Shown here in pieces: positions 41,932-50,638 of a stretch of DNA of 64,000 nucleotides. Source of the DNA: Brachybacterium huguangmaarense (GTDB lineage Bacteria; Actinomycetota; Actinomycetes; Actinomycetales; Dermabacteraceae); the NCBI RefSeq assembly GCF_025725725.1, contig NZ_CP107020.1, forward strand, positions 1,178,001-1,242,000, given 5' to 3'. The position numbers were made by a program, and so were the translations under genes. The notes below the pieces were generated by a model that worked only from the letters and a program-made list of their open reading frames with translations, did not search any database and was not told where the DNA came from. Position 1 is the stretch's first letter. Every line of letters starts with the position of its first letter.

Positions 41932-42762
41932 ATGCCCTCGACGACGCACGACGCACTGGTCCGCCGCCCGTTCGAGGGGATCGCCGCCGAGCGCGACCTC
42001 GTCGCGATGCGCCAGCTGATCCCCGCCGCGACCATGGCCGCCTCCACGACCGCCGAGCACGGCTCGGTGCCCGTCACGATCGCGACGGTGCTGCCGATGG
42101 CGTGGCCCGCGGTGCGCCGCAGCGACGGCGGCATCGTCCTCGGGCTGCAGGCCTCGGTGCCCGGCGGCGACCTCTCGCGCGCCTTCGGGCAGGCCGTCGC
42201 CCAGGCGCTCGCCGCCGCCCCCGGCACCCCGATCGCCCAGCTCGACCTCACCGCGGACTCCCCGCGCCTCCAGGACCTGCTCGACCTGGACGGCGACTTC
42301 CCGCTCACCGTGCACGACACCTTCGACTTCTGGATCGATCCCGGGGCCGAGCGCACCGCCGAGGTGACGCAGGCGCTGCAGACGGCCAACGAGTCGATCA
42401 TGCCGACCGTCGCGATCGAGGCCCTCCCGCACGCCTTCTGGGTCGACGCGGGCGCCAAGGAGCACGTGCGCTGGGTGCTCGACGCCGACGAGGACGCCGT
42501 GATCGACGCGGTCTCCCGTCTCCACGCGCGGCGCGCGTCGGGTCTCGGCGACGGCACCCGCTACGTCGGCTCGTTCCGCGCCGAGGGCATGACGGTGCCG
42601 GTCTGGGACCTGCCCCACGGCTTCGGCGCCGAGGGCGTCGAGCGCGAGGCGCCCGCCCTGCGCGAGCGGTTCGAGGCCGCTCTCGCCGAGACCGCGCCGC
42701 TCACCGCTCTCGAGCGCCGCGCGCGCGGCGGCATCGTCGCCCGCCAGGTGACCCTGCGATGA
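41932..42762 (+). CDS. DUF5926 family protein
   Basis: Soluble protein of 276 residues resembling DUF5926, an actinobacteria-restricted family of unknown function. The opening RPFEGIAAERDLVAMRQLIP followed by AATM is the family signature. The body is acidic alpha/beta with no membrane segment or catalytic motif. It overlaps the following glycosyltransferase by 4 bp (ATGA), so the two are translationally coupled, a pairing that suggests a shared cell-envelope role. TAGACT 6 nt upstream fixes the start. Confidence 0.75.
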   Translation: MPSTTHDALVRRPFEGIAAERDLVAMRQLIPAATMAASTTAEHGSVPVTIATVLPMAWPAVRRSDGGIVLGLQASVPGGDLSRAFGQAVAQALAAAPGTPIAQLDLTADSPRLQDLLDLDGDFPLTVHDTFDFWIDPGAERTAEVTQALQTANESIMPTVAIEALPHAFWVDAGAKEHVRWVLDADEDAVIDAVSRLHARRASGLGDGTRYVGSFRAEGMTVPVWDLPHGFGAEGVEREAPALRERFEAALAETAPLTALERRARGGIVARQVTLR

Positions 42763-43625
42763 CGACCGCGGCGGGGCGCGTCCAGGACCTGACGGATCGG
42801 TCCCGGCCCACGCACGTCGCCGTCGTGATCCCCGCCAAGGACGAGGCCGCACGGATCGAGGCGACCGTGCGCGCCGTGCGCGCGATCCCGCTCGTCGACC
42901 TCGTGGTGGTCGTCGACGACGGCTCGAGCGACGCGACCGCCGCGATCGCCAAGGGCGCGGGCGCCGCCGTCGTGCGCCACCGCAGCAACCGCGGCAAGGC
43001 CGCCGCGATGGTCACGGGCGCCCAGGTGGTCGCGATGCGCGAGGACACCGAGCGCGCCGACGGCGGCGAGGCCTTCGTCGAGGAGCTGCACGCCGAGCCG
43101 CGCGTCGAGGGGCACACCGGCCCCCTGCCCGTGATCGGGGCGGCCGAGGCGCCGCCGCGCGCCCTGCTGTTCCTCGACGGCGACATGGAGGACTCCGCGG
43201 TCGAGGCCGCGCCCCTCGTCGACGCGGTCCTGGCCGACGGCGTCGACATGGCCATCGCCCTGCTGCCCGCCCAGGCCGGCGCGGCGGGCCTGGGCACCGT
43301 CGTGCGCACGGCCCGGCGCGGCATCGAGCGGGCGACCGGCTGGTCCCCGCGCCAGCCGCTGTCCGGCACGCGCTGCGTGACGCGCGAGCTGTGGGAGGCG
43401 TGCCAGCCGCTCGCCCCCGGCTGGGGCGTCGAGACGTCGCTCACGATCGACGCGCTGACCGGCGGGTTCTGGGTCAAGGAGATCCCGTGCGAGCTCCACC
43501 ATCGTGCGACCGGCAGGGACGTGCGCAGCCAGCTGCACCGGGCCGCCCAGCTGCGTGACGTGCTGCGGGCCCTCGCGCGACGCCGGCACGTGCGCCCGCC
43601 GCACGTGCCCGACGACGAGGCCTGA
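42759..43625 (+). CDS. Family 2 glycosyltransferase
   Basis: GT-A fold glycosyltransferase of 288 residues. The donor-binding start is VAVVIPAKDEAARI (about 19-32), then VVVDDGSSDAT and HRSNRGKAAAM, as in GT2 enzymes of the glucosyl-3-phosphoglycerate or dolichol-phosphate-sugar type. The metal-binding DxD-like motif is FLDGDMED. A charged insert (about 85-125) separates the halves. It lacks membrane helices, so it acts at the cytoplasmic face. The start overlaps the DUF5926 stop by 4 bp. Confidence 0.85.
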   Translation: MTTAAGRVQDLTDRSRPTHVAVVIPAKDEAARIEATVRAVRAIPLVDLVVVVDDGSSDATAAIAKGAGAAVVRHRSNRGKAAAMVTGAQVVAMREDTERADGGEAFVEELHAEPRVEGHTGPLPVIGAAEAPPRALLFLDGDMEDSAVEAAPLVDAVLADGVDMAIALLPAQAGAAGLGTVVRTARRGIERATGWSPRQPLSGTRCVTRELWEACQPLAPGWGVETSLTIDALTGGFWVKEIPCELHHRATGRDVRSQLHRAAQLRDVLRALARRRHVRPPHVPDDEA

Positions 43626-43628
43626 GCC

Positions 43629-45626
43629 TCAGCGGGCCTCGACGGCGCGCGGGTCCGGCCACATGGGGATCAGCAGCGCGAGGGTCACGCCGAGCACGGC
43701 CGCCACGAGCACGGGGCCGGTGTCGTTGACGGCGTCGCCCAGCCAGGCGCCGATCGCGAGCGCGATCCGCACGGCATAGGCCTCCGGATGCGCCGCGTCG
43801 AACGCGGCGAGGCGCCCCAGGCGTGCGCGTCGCGGCATGAGCATCGCGACCGTGAGCACGAGCGCGATCACCATGAGCACGGCGAGCGGCCAGATCCCGA
43901 GCACCATGTCGATGTTCTGGGCGAGCTTGCGGACCACCACCGAGACCAGCTCGCCCGACAGCAGGTCGTCGATGAAACGGCCCAGGTGGGTGCGCTGCTC
44001 CGGCGGGCGCAGCCAGTCCAGGAACGACACCGCCATGACCGCGGCCACGCCGCCGACCCCGAGCACGAGCACGTGCCACACGCGCACCCGGATCCCCGAG
44101 ACGGCCAGGGCGAGGATGCCGAAGGTCGGCACCGTGACCAGCATCGAGCCGAAGTCGGCGCCCATCGACGGGGCGACGCACACGCCCGCGACCGCGAGGC
44201 CCACGAGCACCGCGGCGAGCACCCGCGCCCGTCGCGAGGACAGCCGCGAGAACAGCGCCAGCAGCGCGAGCAGCGCCCCCGCGAGGACCATGCCGAACAG
44301 ATGGTTGGACAGGCCGTAGTAGCGGCCGCCCGAGATCGCCTGCGCGCCGAGCGGGGAGCCGAGCTGCAGGCGCGAGCCCGTCGCGGACTCGAGCAGGATG
44401 ATGCCCGCGACGAGGGCGCCGGCCACCCCGGGCGGCCCCAGGCGCGTGCGGCGCCACGGCCCCGCGAGCACGATCACGGCCAGCAGGATCGAGCCGGCCC
44501 AGACCACGCCGGTCAGCGCGAGCACGGGATGCGAGGTCCGCCACCACGGCACGAGCGCCGCGCACAGCCCGGCGGGCAGGCACAGCGGCGCGATCGTGAG
44601 GGCCGCGCGGGCCACGGCGGCCAGGCGGCGGCGCCGCGCGAGCGGCGGCACGAGCAGCACGACGAGCCCCGCGACACCGGGCAGCACCCAGGTGCCGAGC
44701 GCCGGCACCGTCGCACGGTCCACGAGCCCCGCGGCCTGCGTGCGGTCGAGGGCGAGAAGCTGGGGGTGCTCGACCTCCTGGCCCTGCAGCGGCTGGCCCG
44801 GCAGGGTCGCGGGCACCGGCACGTCGTGGCCGGCCAGGACGGTCGGCAGCAGGTCGGTGAGCACGACGACGCCGCTCTGGTGGGTGGCTCCGCTCGTGAG
44901 GGCGGTGCCCGGCAGGCCGGAGTCCATGACCACCTGCAGCTGGGCGCTCCCGGGCGGTGCGGAGGCGATCGCGGACGTCGCCGGCACGTCGACCGCTCCG
45001 ACCGAGGCGAGCAGGGTGCGGGGGAGGGAGGCGGCGTCGCAGCCGCCCTCGGCCTCGAGCACCCGGCCGACCTCGGCGTCGAGCTCGGCGAGCCCGGCCG
45101 CACGGTCGGCCGCGTCGCCGCGCGGCACCGAGGGCAGCTCGACGACGAGCAGTCCGGCGTCCGCAGGAGCTCCGGCGAGCCCGGCGGCGCCGTCGACCGT
45201 CACCGCGCCCCCCGGGACGCGGGACAGGAGGTCGACGGGCGGGTCGGGGATGCCGGCCGAGCGCTTGGCCTCGGCGGCGAGCCCGCGATAGCCGGTGTGC
45301 AGGCTCTCGAAGCCCTGGGCGCGCGTGGACAGCGGTGTCGTCGAGCTCGTGTTCATGGCGGCCACGCCCGAGCGGTCCGCGAGGCACTGGAGGTGCGGCG
45401 TGGCCGAGGCGTCCACGTCCTCCCAGGTGAGGCCCGACGTGACGAGCACGAGGCGCACGGGGCCGGGCGGCGTGTCCTCGGCGTGCGCCGCCCCGGCCGG
45501 CAGCAGCACGGCCGCGGCGGTCAGCAGGGCGAGCAGGGCGGCGCGGAGCATCCGGAGCGGCGCGGGGGCGGTGGGCGCGATGTGCGGACGACCCGGGCGA
45601 CGGAGGGGGGCGGGGGCGGCAGGCAC
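43629..45626 (-). CDS. Large membrane protein with extracytoplasmic domain
   Basis: Protein of 665 residues from GTG 45626. A signal sequence (MLRAALLALLTAAAVLLPAG, ending AHA) leads into an extracytoplasmic alpha/beta domain of ~260 residues (VRLVLVTSGLTWEDVDASAT; a later DLLPTVL), reminiscent of the alkaline-phosphatase superfamily but without a clear metal site. About ten transmembrane helices follow. GTG 45626 is chosen because TACGAT precedes it by 7 nt; ATG 45554 at the signal peptide is the alternative. Similar actinobacterial proteins are only annotated as hypothetical. It is convergent with the glycosyltransferase, 3 bp apart. Confidence 0.75.
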   Translation of the reverse strand: MPAAPAPLRRPGRPHIAPTAPAPLRMLRAALLALLTAAAVLLPAGAAHAEDTPPGPVRLVLVTSGLTWEDVDASATPHLQCLADRSGVAAMNTSSTTPLSTRAQGFESLHTGYRGLAAEAKRSAGIPDPPVDLLSRVPGGAVTVDGAAGLAGAPADAGLLVVELPSVPRGDAADRAAGLAELDAEVGRVLEAEGGCDAASLPRTLLASVGAVDVPATSAIASAPPGSAQLQVVMDSGLPGTALTSGATHQSGVVVLTDLLPTVLAGHDVPVPATLPGQPLQGQEVEHPQLLALDRTQAAGLVDRATVPALGTWVLPGVAGLVVLLVPPLARRRRLAAVARAALTIAPLCLPAGLCAALVPWWRTSHPVLALTGVVWAGSILLAVIVLAGPWRRTRLGPPGVAGALVAGIILLESATGSRLQLGSPLGAQAISGGRYYGLSNHLFGMVLAGALLALLALFSRLSSRRARVLAAVLVGLAVAGVCVAPSMGADFGSMLVTVPTFGILALAVSGIRVRVWHVLVLGVGGVAAVMAVSFLDWLRPPEQRTHLGRFIDDLLSGELVSVVVRKLAQNIDMVLGIWPLAVLMVIALVLTVAMLMPRRARLGRLAAFDAAHPEAYAVRIALAIGAWLGDAVNDTGPVLVAAVLGVTLALLIPMWPDPRAVEAR

Positions 45627-45633
45627 GCCCCCG

Positions 45634-45639
45634 ATCGTA
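45634..45639 (-). promoter_or_regulatory. Leaderless -10 box TACGAT
   Basis: Minus strand, 7-nt spacer to the GTG at 45626. Confidence 0.5.
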
Positions 45640-45752
45640 CGAGGTGCGGTCGGAGAGCTCCCACCGCGCACGGGATCTCCACGAGGCGCCCTCACGGCCG
45701 CTCCTGCGTGACCTGCGGCCCGTCCTCCGGGGGACAGACTTGAACCAATACC

Positions 45753-45804
45753 TTGACACAAGGGCGCGTCACCGCCACTCTTGTGTCATCGAGGCGACAC
45801 AAAG
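45753..45804 (+). promoter_or_regulatory. Promoter with GACACAAG inverted repeat (GntR operator candidate)
   Basis: The -35 TTGACA (45753-45758) and -10-like CACTCT (45776-45781) are 17 bp apart. GACACAAG (45755-45762) and its complement CTTGTGTC (45780-45787) overlap both boxes. A third half-site GACACAAAG lies at 45796-45804. It is placed to let the GntR regulator of this operon repress its own transcription. Confidence 0.6.
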
Positions 45805-45834
45805 AGGTCGCGTCATGACGACGGGAGAGCGGCC

Positions 45835-46782
45835 ATGAGCGGCATCTTTGCCATCGGGGCGATGGTGGTGGGCGTGCTGATCCCGGTCGGGGTCGTGGTC
45901 ATGCTCGGCTACGCCTCCCTGCGCGGCGGTGAGACGACGGGCCTGCACCGCGGGGCGCTCCTGGCGCGCTGGGGAGGGTTCCTGCTCGCCGCGGGTGTGC
46001 TCGTGCTCGGCCTCGTGCTCGCGCAGAGCCCCTTCCTGCTCATCGAACGGCTGCGTCTCGGGGCGCTCGCCGGCGCGGTCCCGCTGCTCGCGGCCGTCGT
46101 CCTGGTCATCGCGATCGCGTGCGGCGAGCTCACCCTGCCCGCCGTGCGCGGGACGCGGCGGGTGGGGCTGCTGACGCCGCGCGGCGTGCGCACGACCCTG
46201 CCCCGCGTGCCGCTCGTGTGCGCGATCGCCGGTGTCGTGCTGCTCGTCGGTCTCACGGTCCTGACCGCCGCCGTCGCCTCCCCCGACGAGCAGGGACATG
46301 CCGGGCGACGGCTGTCGTCGCTCATGGCCGGCGGCGACGCCTCGACGGGGGCCTTCCCCGGCCAGTGGTACACCGTCCCGATGTGGGCGGCCCTCGGCCT
46401 CCTGCTGCTGTGCGCGGCCGTGGCGGTGGCCACGGTCGTGCTCCGCCGTCCGAGCGACGACCCGCAGGACCTGCTGCTGCGGCGCCGCTCCGCGGTCTCC
46501 CTGCTGGGGGCGGTGTGCGCGGGCGCGGGCGCCACCGCCGTGCCCGTCGCGCTGCTCGCCTTGCGCGGCTTCTCGCTGTTCTGGGGCACGGACTTCGCCT
46601 CATGGCGCCTCGCCCGCTGGGGCACCGGCCTCTCGGCCGGGGCGGCCCTCCTCGAGACCGTGCTGCTCGTCGCCGGGCTCGCGATGGTGTGCCTGCCCGG
46701 GCTGTTCGCCCGGGGCACGGCGCGCCCGGCCGTCCGGCGCCCCGCGACGAGGCTGGCCGCGGCCCCGGGGGTCGCGCGATGA
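45835..46782 (+). CDS. Hypothetical membrane protein of a GntR operon
   Basis: Membrane protein of 315 residues with seven or so helices (first FAIGAMVVGVLIPVGVVVML) and no recognised domain. The ATG at 45835 has GGAGAG 7 nt upstream. An in-frame ATG at 45781 lies on the -10 box and is unlikely. It is the first gene of a tightly overlapping set with the GntR regulator and a GNAT enzyme. In YtrA-type operons the partner membrane protein is the regulated product. Confidence 0.7.
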   Translation: MSGIFAIGAMVVGVLIPVGVVVMLGYASLRGGETTGLHRGALLARWGGFLLAAGVLVLGLVLAQSPFLLIERLRLGALAGAVPLLAAVVLVIAIACGELTLPAVRGTRRVGLLTPRGVRTTLPRVPLVCAIAGVVLLVGLTVLTAAVASPDEQGHAGRRLSSLMAGGDASTGAFPGQWYTVPMWAALGLLLLCAAVAVATVVLRRPSDDPQDLLLRRRSAVSLLGAVCAGAGATAVPVALLALRGFSLFWGTDFASWRLARWGTGLSAGAALLETVLLVAGLAMVCLPGLFARGTARPAVRRPATRLAAAPGVAR

Positions 46783-47273
46783 GCCAGGTGATCGTCGATC
46801 TCGCGGATCCGACGCCGCCGTACGAGCAGATCCGGCGGGCCGTGCTCGACCAGGTGCGCGCGGGCCGCCTCCGTCCCGGCGACCGCCTCCCCACGATCCG
46901 CTCCCTCGCCCGTGACCTGGGCCTGGCCCCGGGCACGGTGGGGCGCGCGTACAAGGAGCTCGAGGAGGCCGACGTGCTCGTGACGGGGCGCGGTGCCGGG
47001 ACCAGGATCGCCGACCCCGTGCCCGCGGCCGTGCTCGCGGCCACGGCCGCGGACCCGGCCGGGAGCGCCCGGGTCGCCCCGCTCGCGCACCCGTCCGCCG
47101 GACCCGCCGGCGCCGGCGTTCGTCCGGACGAGGCGGCGATCCCCGTCGCGCCCGAGCTGCACGGGCTCATGACCGACGCGGTCGACGCGGCGCGCAGCGA
47201 CGGGTACGGCGACCCCGAGATCCTCGAGGCGGTGCGCCAGGTGCTCGCCGGGTCCCGGGCCCGCCTCGCATGA
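46779..47273 (+). CDS. GntR-family regulator, YtrA subfamily
   Basis: Transcriptional regulator of 164 residues. The winged helix occupies about 5-75 with the canonical start PPYEQIRRAVLDQVRAGRL, then DRLPTIRSLARDLG and PGTVGRAYKELEEADVLV as recognition region. The short C-terminal part without a ligand domain is typical of the YtrA subfamily, which usually autoregulates its own operon with membrane-protein partners. It overlaps both neighbours by 4 bp (ATGA). The inverted repeat at 45755-45787 is its likely operator. Confidence 0.9.
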   Translation: MSQVIVDLADPTPPYEQIRRAVLDQVRAGRLRPGDRLPTIRSLARDLGLAPGTVGRAYKELEEADVLVTGRGAGTRIADPVPAAVLAATAADPAGSARVAPLAHPSAGPAGAGVRPDEAAIPVAPELHGLMTDAVDAARSDGYGDPEILEAVRQVLAGSRARLA

Positions 47274-47797
47274 CGGGCGCCGCCGCGGCGGACGGGAGCG
47301 GGGCGATCCGGCTCGTGCCGCTCGGTCGCGCCCATGTGCCGGCCGTGCTCGCCGGGCAGGACGAGGCGCTCGTCCGCGAGGTGTTCGGCCGCCGCTGGGA
47401 CGAGGCGTCGCTCGAGGCGTTCTGCGCCCGCGCGGCACGCTGGCGCCCGGACGGCCCGATCCGGGAGCTCGTGGCCCTGGACCCTCGCGGCGTCGTGGTC
47501 GGCGGAGGGGGCGTGCACCTGCTGGGGGCGGGGCTCGAGCGGGGCCAGGCCGACCTCACGTACTGGGTGCTCGCCCCGCACCGCGGGCACGGCCTCGGGC
47601 AGGCGATCGCCGCCCAGCTCCTCGCGCTCGTGCGGAGCGAGGCCCGCGTGACGGAGGTCGTCGTGCGCATCGATCCCGCCAACCCCGCCTCGGCGGCGGT
47701 CGCGCGCCGTCTCGGCGCCGTGCCCACCGGACGCCTCGAGCGCCACCCCGCCGACGCCGACCGCCGGGTCGAGCGCTGGAGCCTCGCGCTGGGCTGA
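47270..47797 (+). CDS. GNAT family N-acetyltransferase
   Basis: Acetyl-CoA-dependent acetyltransferase of 175 residues in the RimJ/RimL-like group. The acetyl-CoA loop is HRGHGLGQAIAAQ (about 103-115), preceded by the strand ADLTYWVLAP. The tail VRIDPANPASAAVARRLGAV is the usual post-loop helix. It starts inside the GntR stop (ATGA), as the third gene of the operon. Substrate unknown; the link with a GntR/membrane pair gives no clear hint. Confidence 0.85.
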   Translation: MTGAAAADGSGAIRLVPLGRAHVPAVLAGQDEALVREVFGRRWDEASLEAFCARAARWRPDGPIRELVALDPRGVVVGGGGVHLLGAGLERGQADLTYWVLAPHRGHGLGQAIAAQLLALVRSEARVTEVVVRIDPANPASAAVARRLGAVPTGRLERHPADADRRVERWSLALG

Positions 47798-47840
47798 GGC
47801 CAGGGACGGGGCCGGGGCTGGGGCGTGCGATGCTGGGCCG

Positions 47841-48380
47841 ATGCTCCGCCTCCTCACCCCCGATCCCGCCCGTCACGACGACTGGGCCGCCCTGGTCACC
47901 GCCTTCGACGGCGGCGCCATGGACGGCTCCGGCTACGTCGAGGGCGAGCGGCCCGACACGTCCGCGGACGCCTTCGCCGCCCATCTCGACCACCGTCTCG
48001 GCGAGGAGGACCCCGACCGGGAGCCGGCGCCCGGCCGTGTGCACGGCTCCTACCGCTGGATCGAGGAGGACGGGCGCCTCGTCGGCTTCATCGCCCTGCG
48101 CCACGCCCTCAACCGCTTCCTCTTCGACCAGGGCGGCCACATCGGCTACTCCGTCGCCCCCGCGGCTCGACGGCGCGGCGTCGCGACCGGGGCGCTGCGC
48201 CTCATGGTGGACGAGGCCCGCGCGCGCGGCCTCGACCCGGTGCTCGTCACGTGCGTCGAGGACAACGTCGGCTCGCGCCGGACCATCGAGCGCTGCGGCG
48301 GCGCCTACGACGGCTCCGTCGCCGGCATGCGGCGCTACTGGATCGGCACAGGGGAGCGCCCCGTGCGCCCCGCCGTCTGA
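47841..48380 (+). CDS. GNAT family N-acetyltransferase
   Basis: Acetyltransferase of 179 residues unrelated in sequence to its upstream neighbour apart from the fold. The central strand GGHIGYSVAPAARRRGVATG (about 95-114) gives the acetyl-CoA pyrophosphate loop. EDNVGSRRTIERCGG follows, a pattern seen in RimI-like enzymes acting on small molecules. The start ATG has no ribosome-binding site; GATGCT lies 6 nt upstream, so it may be leaderless. It stands alone, 80 bp before pheA. Confidence 0.8.
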   Translation: MLRLLTPDPARHDDWAALVTAFDGGAMDGSGYVEGERPDTSADAFAAHLDHRLGEEDPDREPAPGRVHGSYRWIEEDGRLVGFIALRHALNRFLFDQGGHIGYSVAPAARRRGVATGALRLMVDEARARGLDPVLVTCVEDNVGSRRTIERCGGAYDGSVAGMRRYWIGTGERPVRPAV

Positions 48381-48446
48381 GGACCGCGCCGCGCCGCCCA
48401 CCCCGGGCCCGGCTGAACGCCCCCGCCCCCACGGCGCCGCCCCCGA

Positions 48447-48452
48447 TACGCT
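48447..48452 (+). promoter_or_regulatory. Leaderless -10 box TACGCT for pheA
   Basis: TACGCT, 7-nt spacer, ATG at 48460. Confidence 0.6.
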
Positions 48453-48459
48453 GACGGCC

Positions 48460-49440
48460 ATGCAGTACGGATTCCTCGGTCCCGAGACCACGTTCACCCA
48501 CCAGGCCCTCCTGCAGGCTCTCGCCGCGATGCCGGAGGATGCCGCGGACGACGCCCCCGTGCTGCAGCCCTTCAGCTCCGTCGCGACGGCCACGACCTCC
48601 CTCGTCGAGGGCGAGATCGACGCGCTCATGGCGCCCATCGAGAACTCCGTCGAGGGCGGGGTCTCGGGCACCCTCGACATCCTCGCCGCGACCAAGCGCA
48701 TCACGATCGTCGCCGAGCAGGTGGTCCCCGTGACCTTCGTGCTCGCCGCGCGTCCCGGCACGAGCCTCGCGGACGTACGTGCGGTCGCCTCCCACACCCA
48801 CGCCCAGGCACAGGTGCAGGGATGGATCCGCGCGCACCTTCCCGACGCCGCCGTCGAGCCCGCTTCCTCGACGGCCGCCGCCGCGCGGGAGCTCGCGCTC
48901 GCCGACGTCGAGGACGCGACCGCCGCCTCGCGCGCCGCGATCTGCTCGCCGCTCGCCGCCGAGCACTACGGGCTCGAGGTGCTCGCCGAGGGGATCGAGG
49001 ACAACCGGGGCGCGCAGACCCGCTTCGTGCTCATTACGCGCAACCACCGCATCCCGCCGCGCACGGGCGCCGACAAGACGACGCTCGTGGTCCATCTCGC
49101 CCACAACCGCGCGGGCGCCCTGCTCGAGGCGCTCGAGCTGTTCAACGCCAACGGCGTGAACCTCTCGCGCATCGAGTCCCGGCCCATCGGGGACGCCCTG
49201 GGCCGGTACTCCTTCTCGATCGACGTCGAGGGACACCTCGAGGACCGGCGCGTCGCCAACGCGCTGCGCGCCCTGCACCGGGTGTGCCCCGTGATCCTGT
49301 TCCTGGGCTCCTACCCGCGCGCCGACGGCATCCGCCCCGACGTCTCGTCGGTCACCGCCGACACGGCCTACGACGAGGCCCACGCCTGGGTCGACGCGCT
49401 GAGCGAGATGCTCACCCCGGGCGACGACCCGCAGATCTGA
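48460..49440 (+). CDS. pheA: Prephenate dehydratase
   Basis: Monofunctional prephenate dehydratase of 326 residues, converting prephenate to phenylpyruvate in phenylalanine biosynthesis. The catalytic domain begins GFLGPETTFTHQA and has PIENSVEGGV and the key TRF motif (T187-R-F) in QTRFVLI. The ACT domain (about 205-285) has GALLEALELFNANGVNLSRI and ESRPIG, the phenylalanine-binding ESRP signature, so feedback inhibition is expected. The frame is open upstream but ATG 48460 gives the family N-terminus and follows TACGCT by 7 nt. The pheA-DGK-serS order is typical of actinobacteria. Confidence 0.96.
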   Translation: MQYGFLGPETTFTHQALLQALAAMPEDAADDAPVLQPFSSVATATTSLVEGEIDALMAPIENSVEGGVSGTLDILAATKRITIVAEQVVPVTFVLAARPGTSLADVRAVASHTHAQAQVQGWIRAHLPDAAVEPASSTAAAARELALADVEDATAASRAAICSPLAAEHYGLEVLAEGIEDNRGAQTRFVLITRNHRIPPRTGADKTTLVVHLAHNRAGALLEALELFNANGVNLSRIESRPIGDALGRYSFSIDVEGHLEDRRVANALRALHRVCPVILFLGSYPRADGIRPDVSSVTADTAYDEAHAWVDALSEMLTPGDDPQI

Positions 49441-49443
49441 GCC

Positions 49444-50571
49444 TCAGACGCCCGCGGGCACCCGCATCCGCAGGGCCCCCGGATCGACCTCGGCGTGCAT
49501 CCGGGTGGCCTCGTCCTCGACGTCGCCGTCGAGCTGGACGGGCTGGGGCCGGGAGGCGACGAGCTCGACCCCGGAGACCAGGTAGCGCTGCATCGACGAG
49601 AGCTTGGGCCGGGCGGGCCGCATGCGCGGCGCGACCAGCTGGGTGAGGATCTGGCTCAGCCCGGCCGCGGAGCGCCAGCTCATCGCGAGCACCTCGAGGT
49701 GCCCGTTGTCGATCGTCGCGTCGGGCATGAGCACGATGCCGGCGGGCAGCTTGCCGACGTTGCCGATCAGCACCGTGCGCGCCTGGACGGTGCGATGCAC
49801 GCCGCCGGGCAGCGTGATCTCGACGTTGTGCGAGCGCCCGATGATCTTGCTCGCTCCCGCGAGCACGTACGCGATCCAGCCGATGCGCCGCTTCATGGTG
49901 GGACTGGTCGCGCCGATCACCTCGGCGTCGGCGCCGAAGCCGGCCATCACCAGGAAGATCTGGCGTGAGGCGACCTCGATGTCCTGGGGCGTCGAGCCGA
50001 CGCGCAGCCAGCCCACGTCGATCCGCTTGTCGCGCCCGAGCACCGCCACCTTGAGCGCCCCCTCGACGTCGTCGAGCGGGATCTCGAGGTTGCGGGCCAG
50101 CAGGTTGCCCGTGCCCACCGGCAGGATCGCCATCCGGGTCGGGGAGTCGGCGAGGGCCGCGGCGACCATGCGCACGGTCCCGTCGCCGCCCGCCGCGATC
50201 ACCAGGTCGGCGCCGTCGGCCACGGCCTGCGTGGCCTGCCCGTAGCCGGGGTCCTCCCGCGTGGTCTCGTAGAACCGGGCCTGCGTGCCCTCGTACCGCT
50301 CGATCACGGAGTGCACGTAGCGGCGGAAGCCCTCCGGGTCGGCGTGCTTGGACGGGTTCATGACCACGGCGATGTGGGGGATCACGCCCACGGCGCCGTC
50401 GGCCTGCTCGTCCTCCGCGAGCTCGCGCCGGGGGAGGTGGTCCAGGCGGTGCCCGAGGTCCGCGACCGCCCGGCGCTCCGCCGCCCGCCCCCGCAGCGCC
50501 ACGACGCCCAGGACGAACGCGACGACGGCGATCACGAGGGCGCACAGGGCGAGCACGAGCGCGATGTCCAT
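49444..50571 (-). CDS. Diacylglycerol/lipid kinase family protein
   Basis: DAGK-catalytic-domain protein of 375 residues, phosphorylating a lipid such as diacylglycerol. One N-terminal transmembrane helix (3-26) precedes the kinase domain with [11 protein letters not shown] (GGDGT at 128-132) and [12 protein letters not shown], both nucleotide-binding hallmarks. The C-terminal beta-sandwich contains VQLDGD, as in DgkB/YegS relatives. It converges on pheA with 3 bp between stops and diverges from serS. TACGAT lies 6 nt before its ATG. Confidence 0.9.
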   Translation of the reverse strand: MDIALVLALCALVIAVVAFVLGVVALRGRAAERRAVADLGHRLDHLPRRELAEDEQADGAVGVIPHIAVVMNPSKHADPEGFRRYVHSVIERYEGTQARFYETTREDPGYGQATQAVADGADLVIAAGGDGTVRMVAAALADSPTRMAILPVGTGNLLARNLEIPLDDVEGALKVAVLGRDKRIDVGWLRVGSTPQDIEVASRQIFLVMAGFGADAEVIGATSPTMKRRIGWIAYVLAGASKIIGRSHNVEITLPGGVHRTVQARTVLIGNVGKLPAGIVLMPDATIDNGHLEVLAMSWRSAAGLSQILTQLVAPRMRPARPKLSSMQRYLVSGVELVASRPQPVQLDGDVEDEATRMHAEVDPGALRMRVPAGV

Positions 50572-50577
50572 GCGGCG

Positions 50578-50583
50578 ATCGTA
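50578..50583 (-). promoter_or_regulatory. Leaderless -10 box TACGAT
   Basis: Minus strand, 6-nt spacer to the ATG at 50571. Confidence 0.55.
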
Positions 50584-50626
50584 CCGAGTGCCCGCGGGCC
50601 GGATTCGCAGGCGAACGGTTGGTCGG

Positions 50627-50632
50627 TACCCT
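50627..50632 (+). promoter_or_regulatory. Leaderless -10 box TACCCT for serS
   Basis: TACCCT, 6-nt spacer (GGGGGG), ATG at 50639. Confidence 0.6.
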
Positions 50633-50638
50633 GGGGGG

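Noticed and set aside
45781-45834. Upstream extension of the 45835 membrane protein to ATG 45781
   Set aside because: That ATG lies within the -10 region and the operator; ATG 45835 has a good GGAGAG site.
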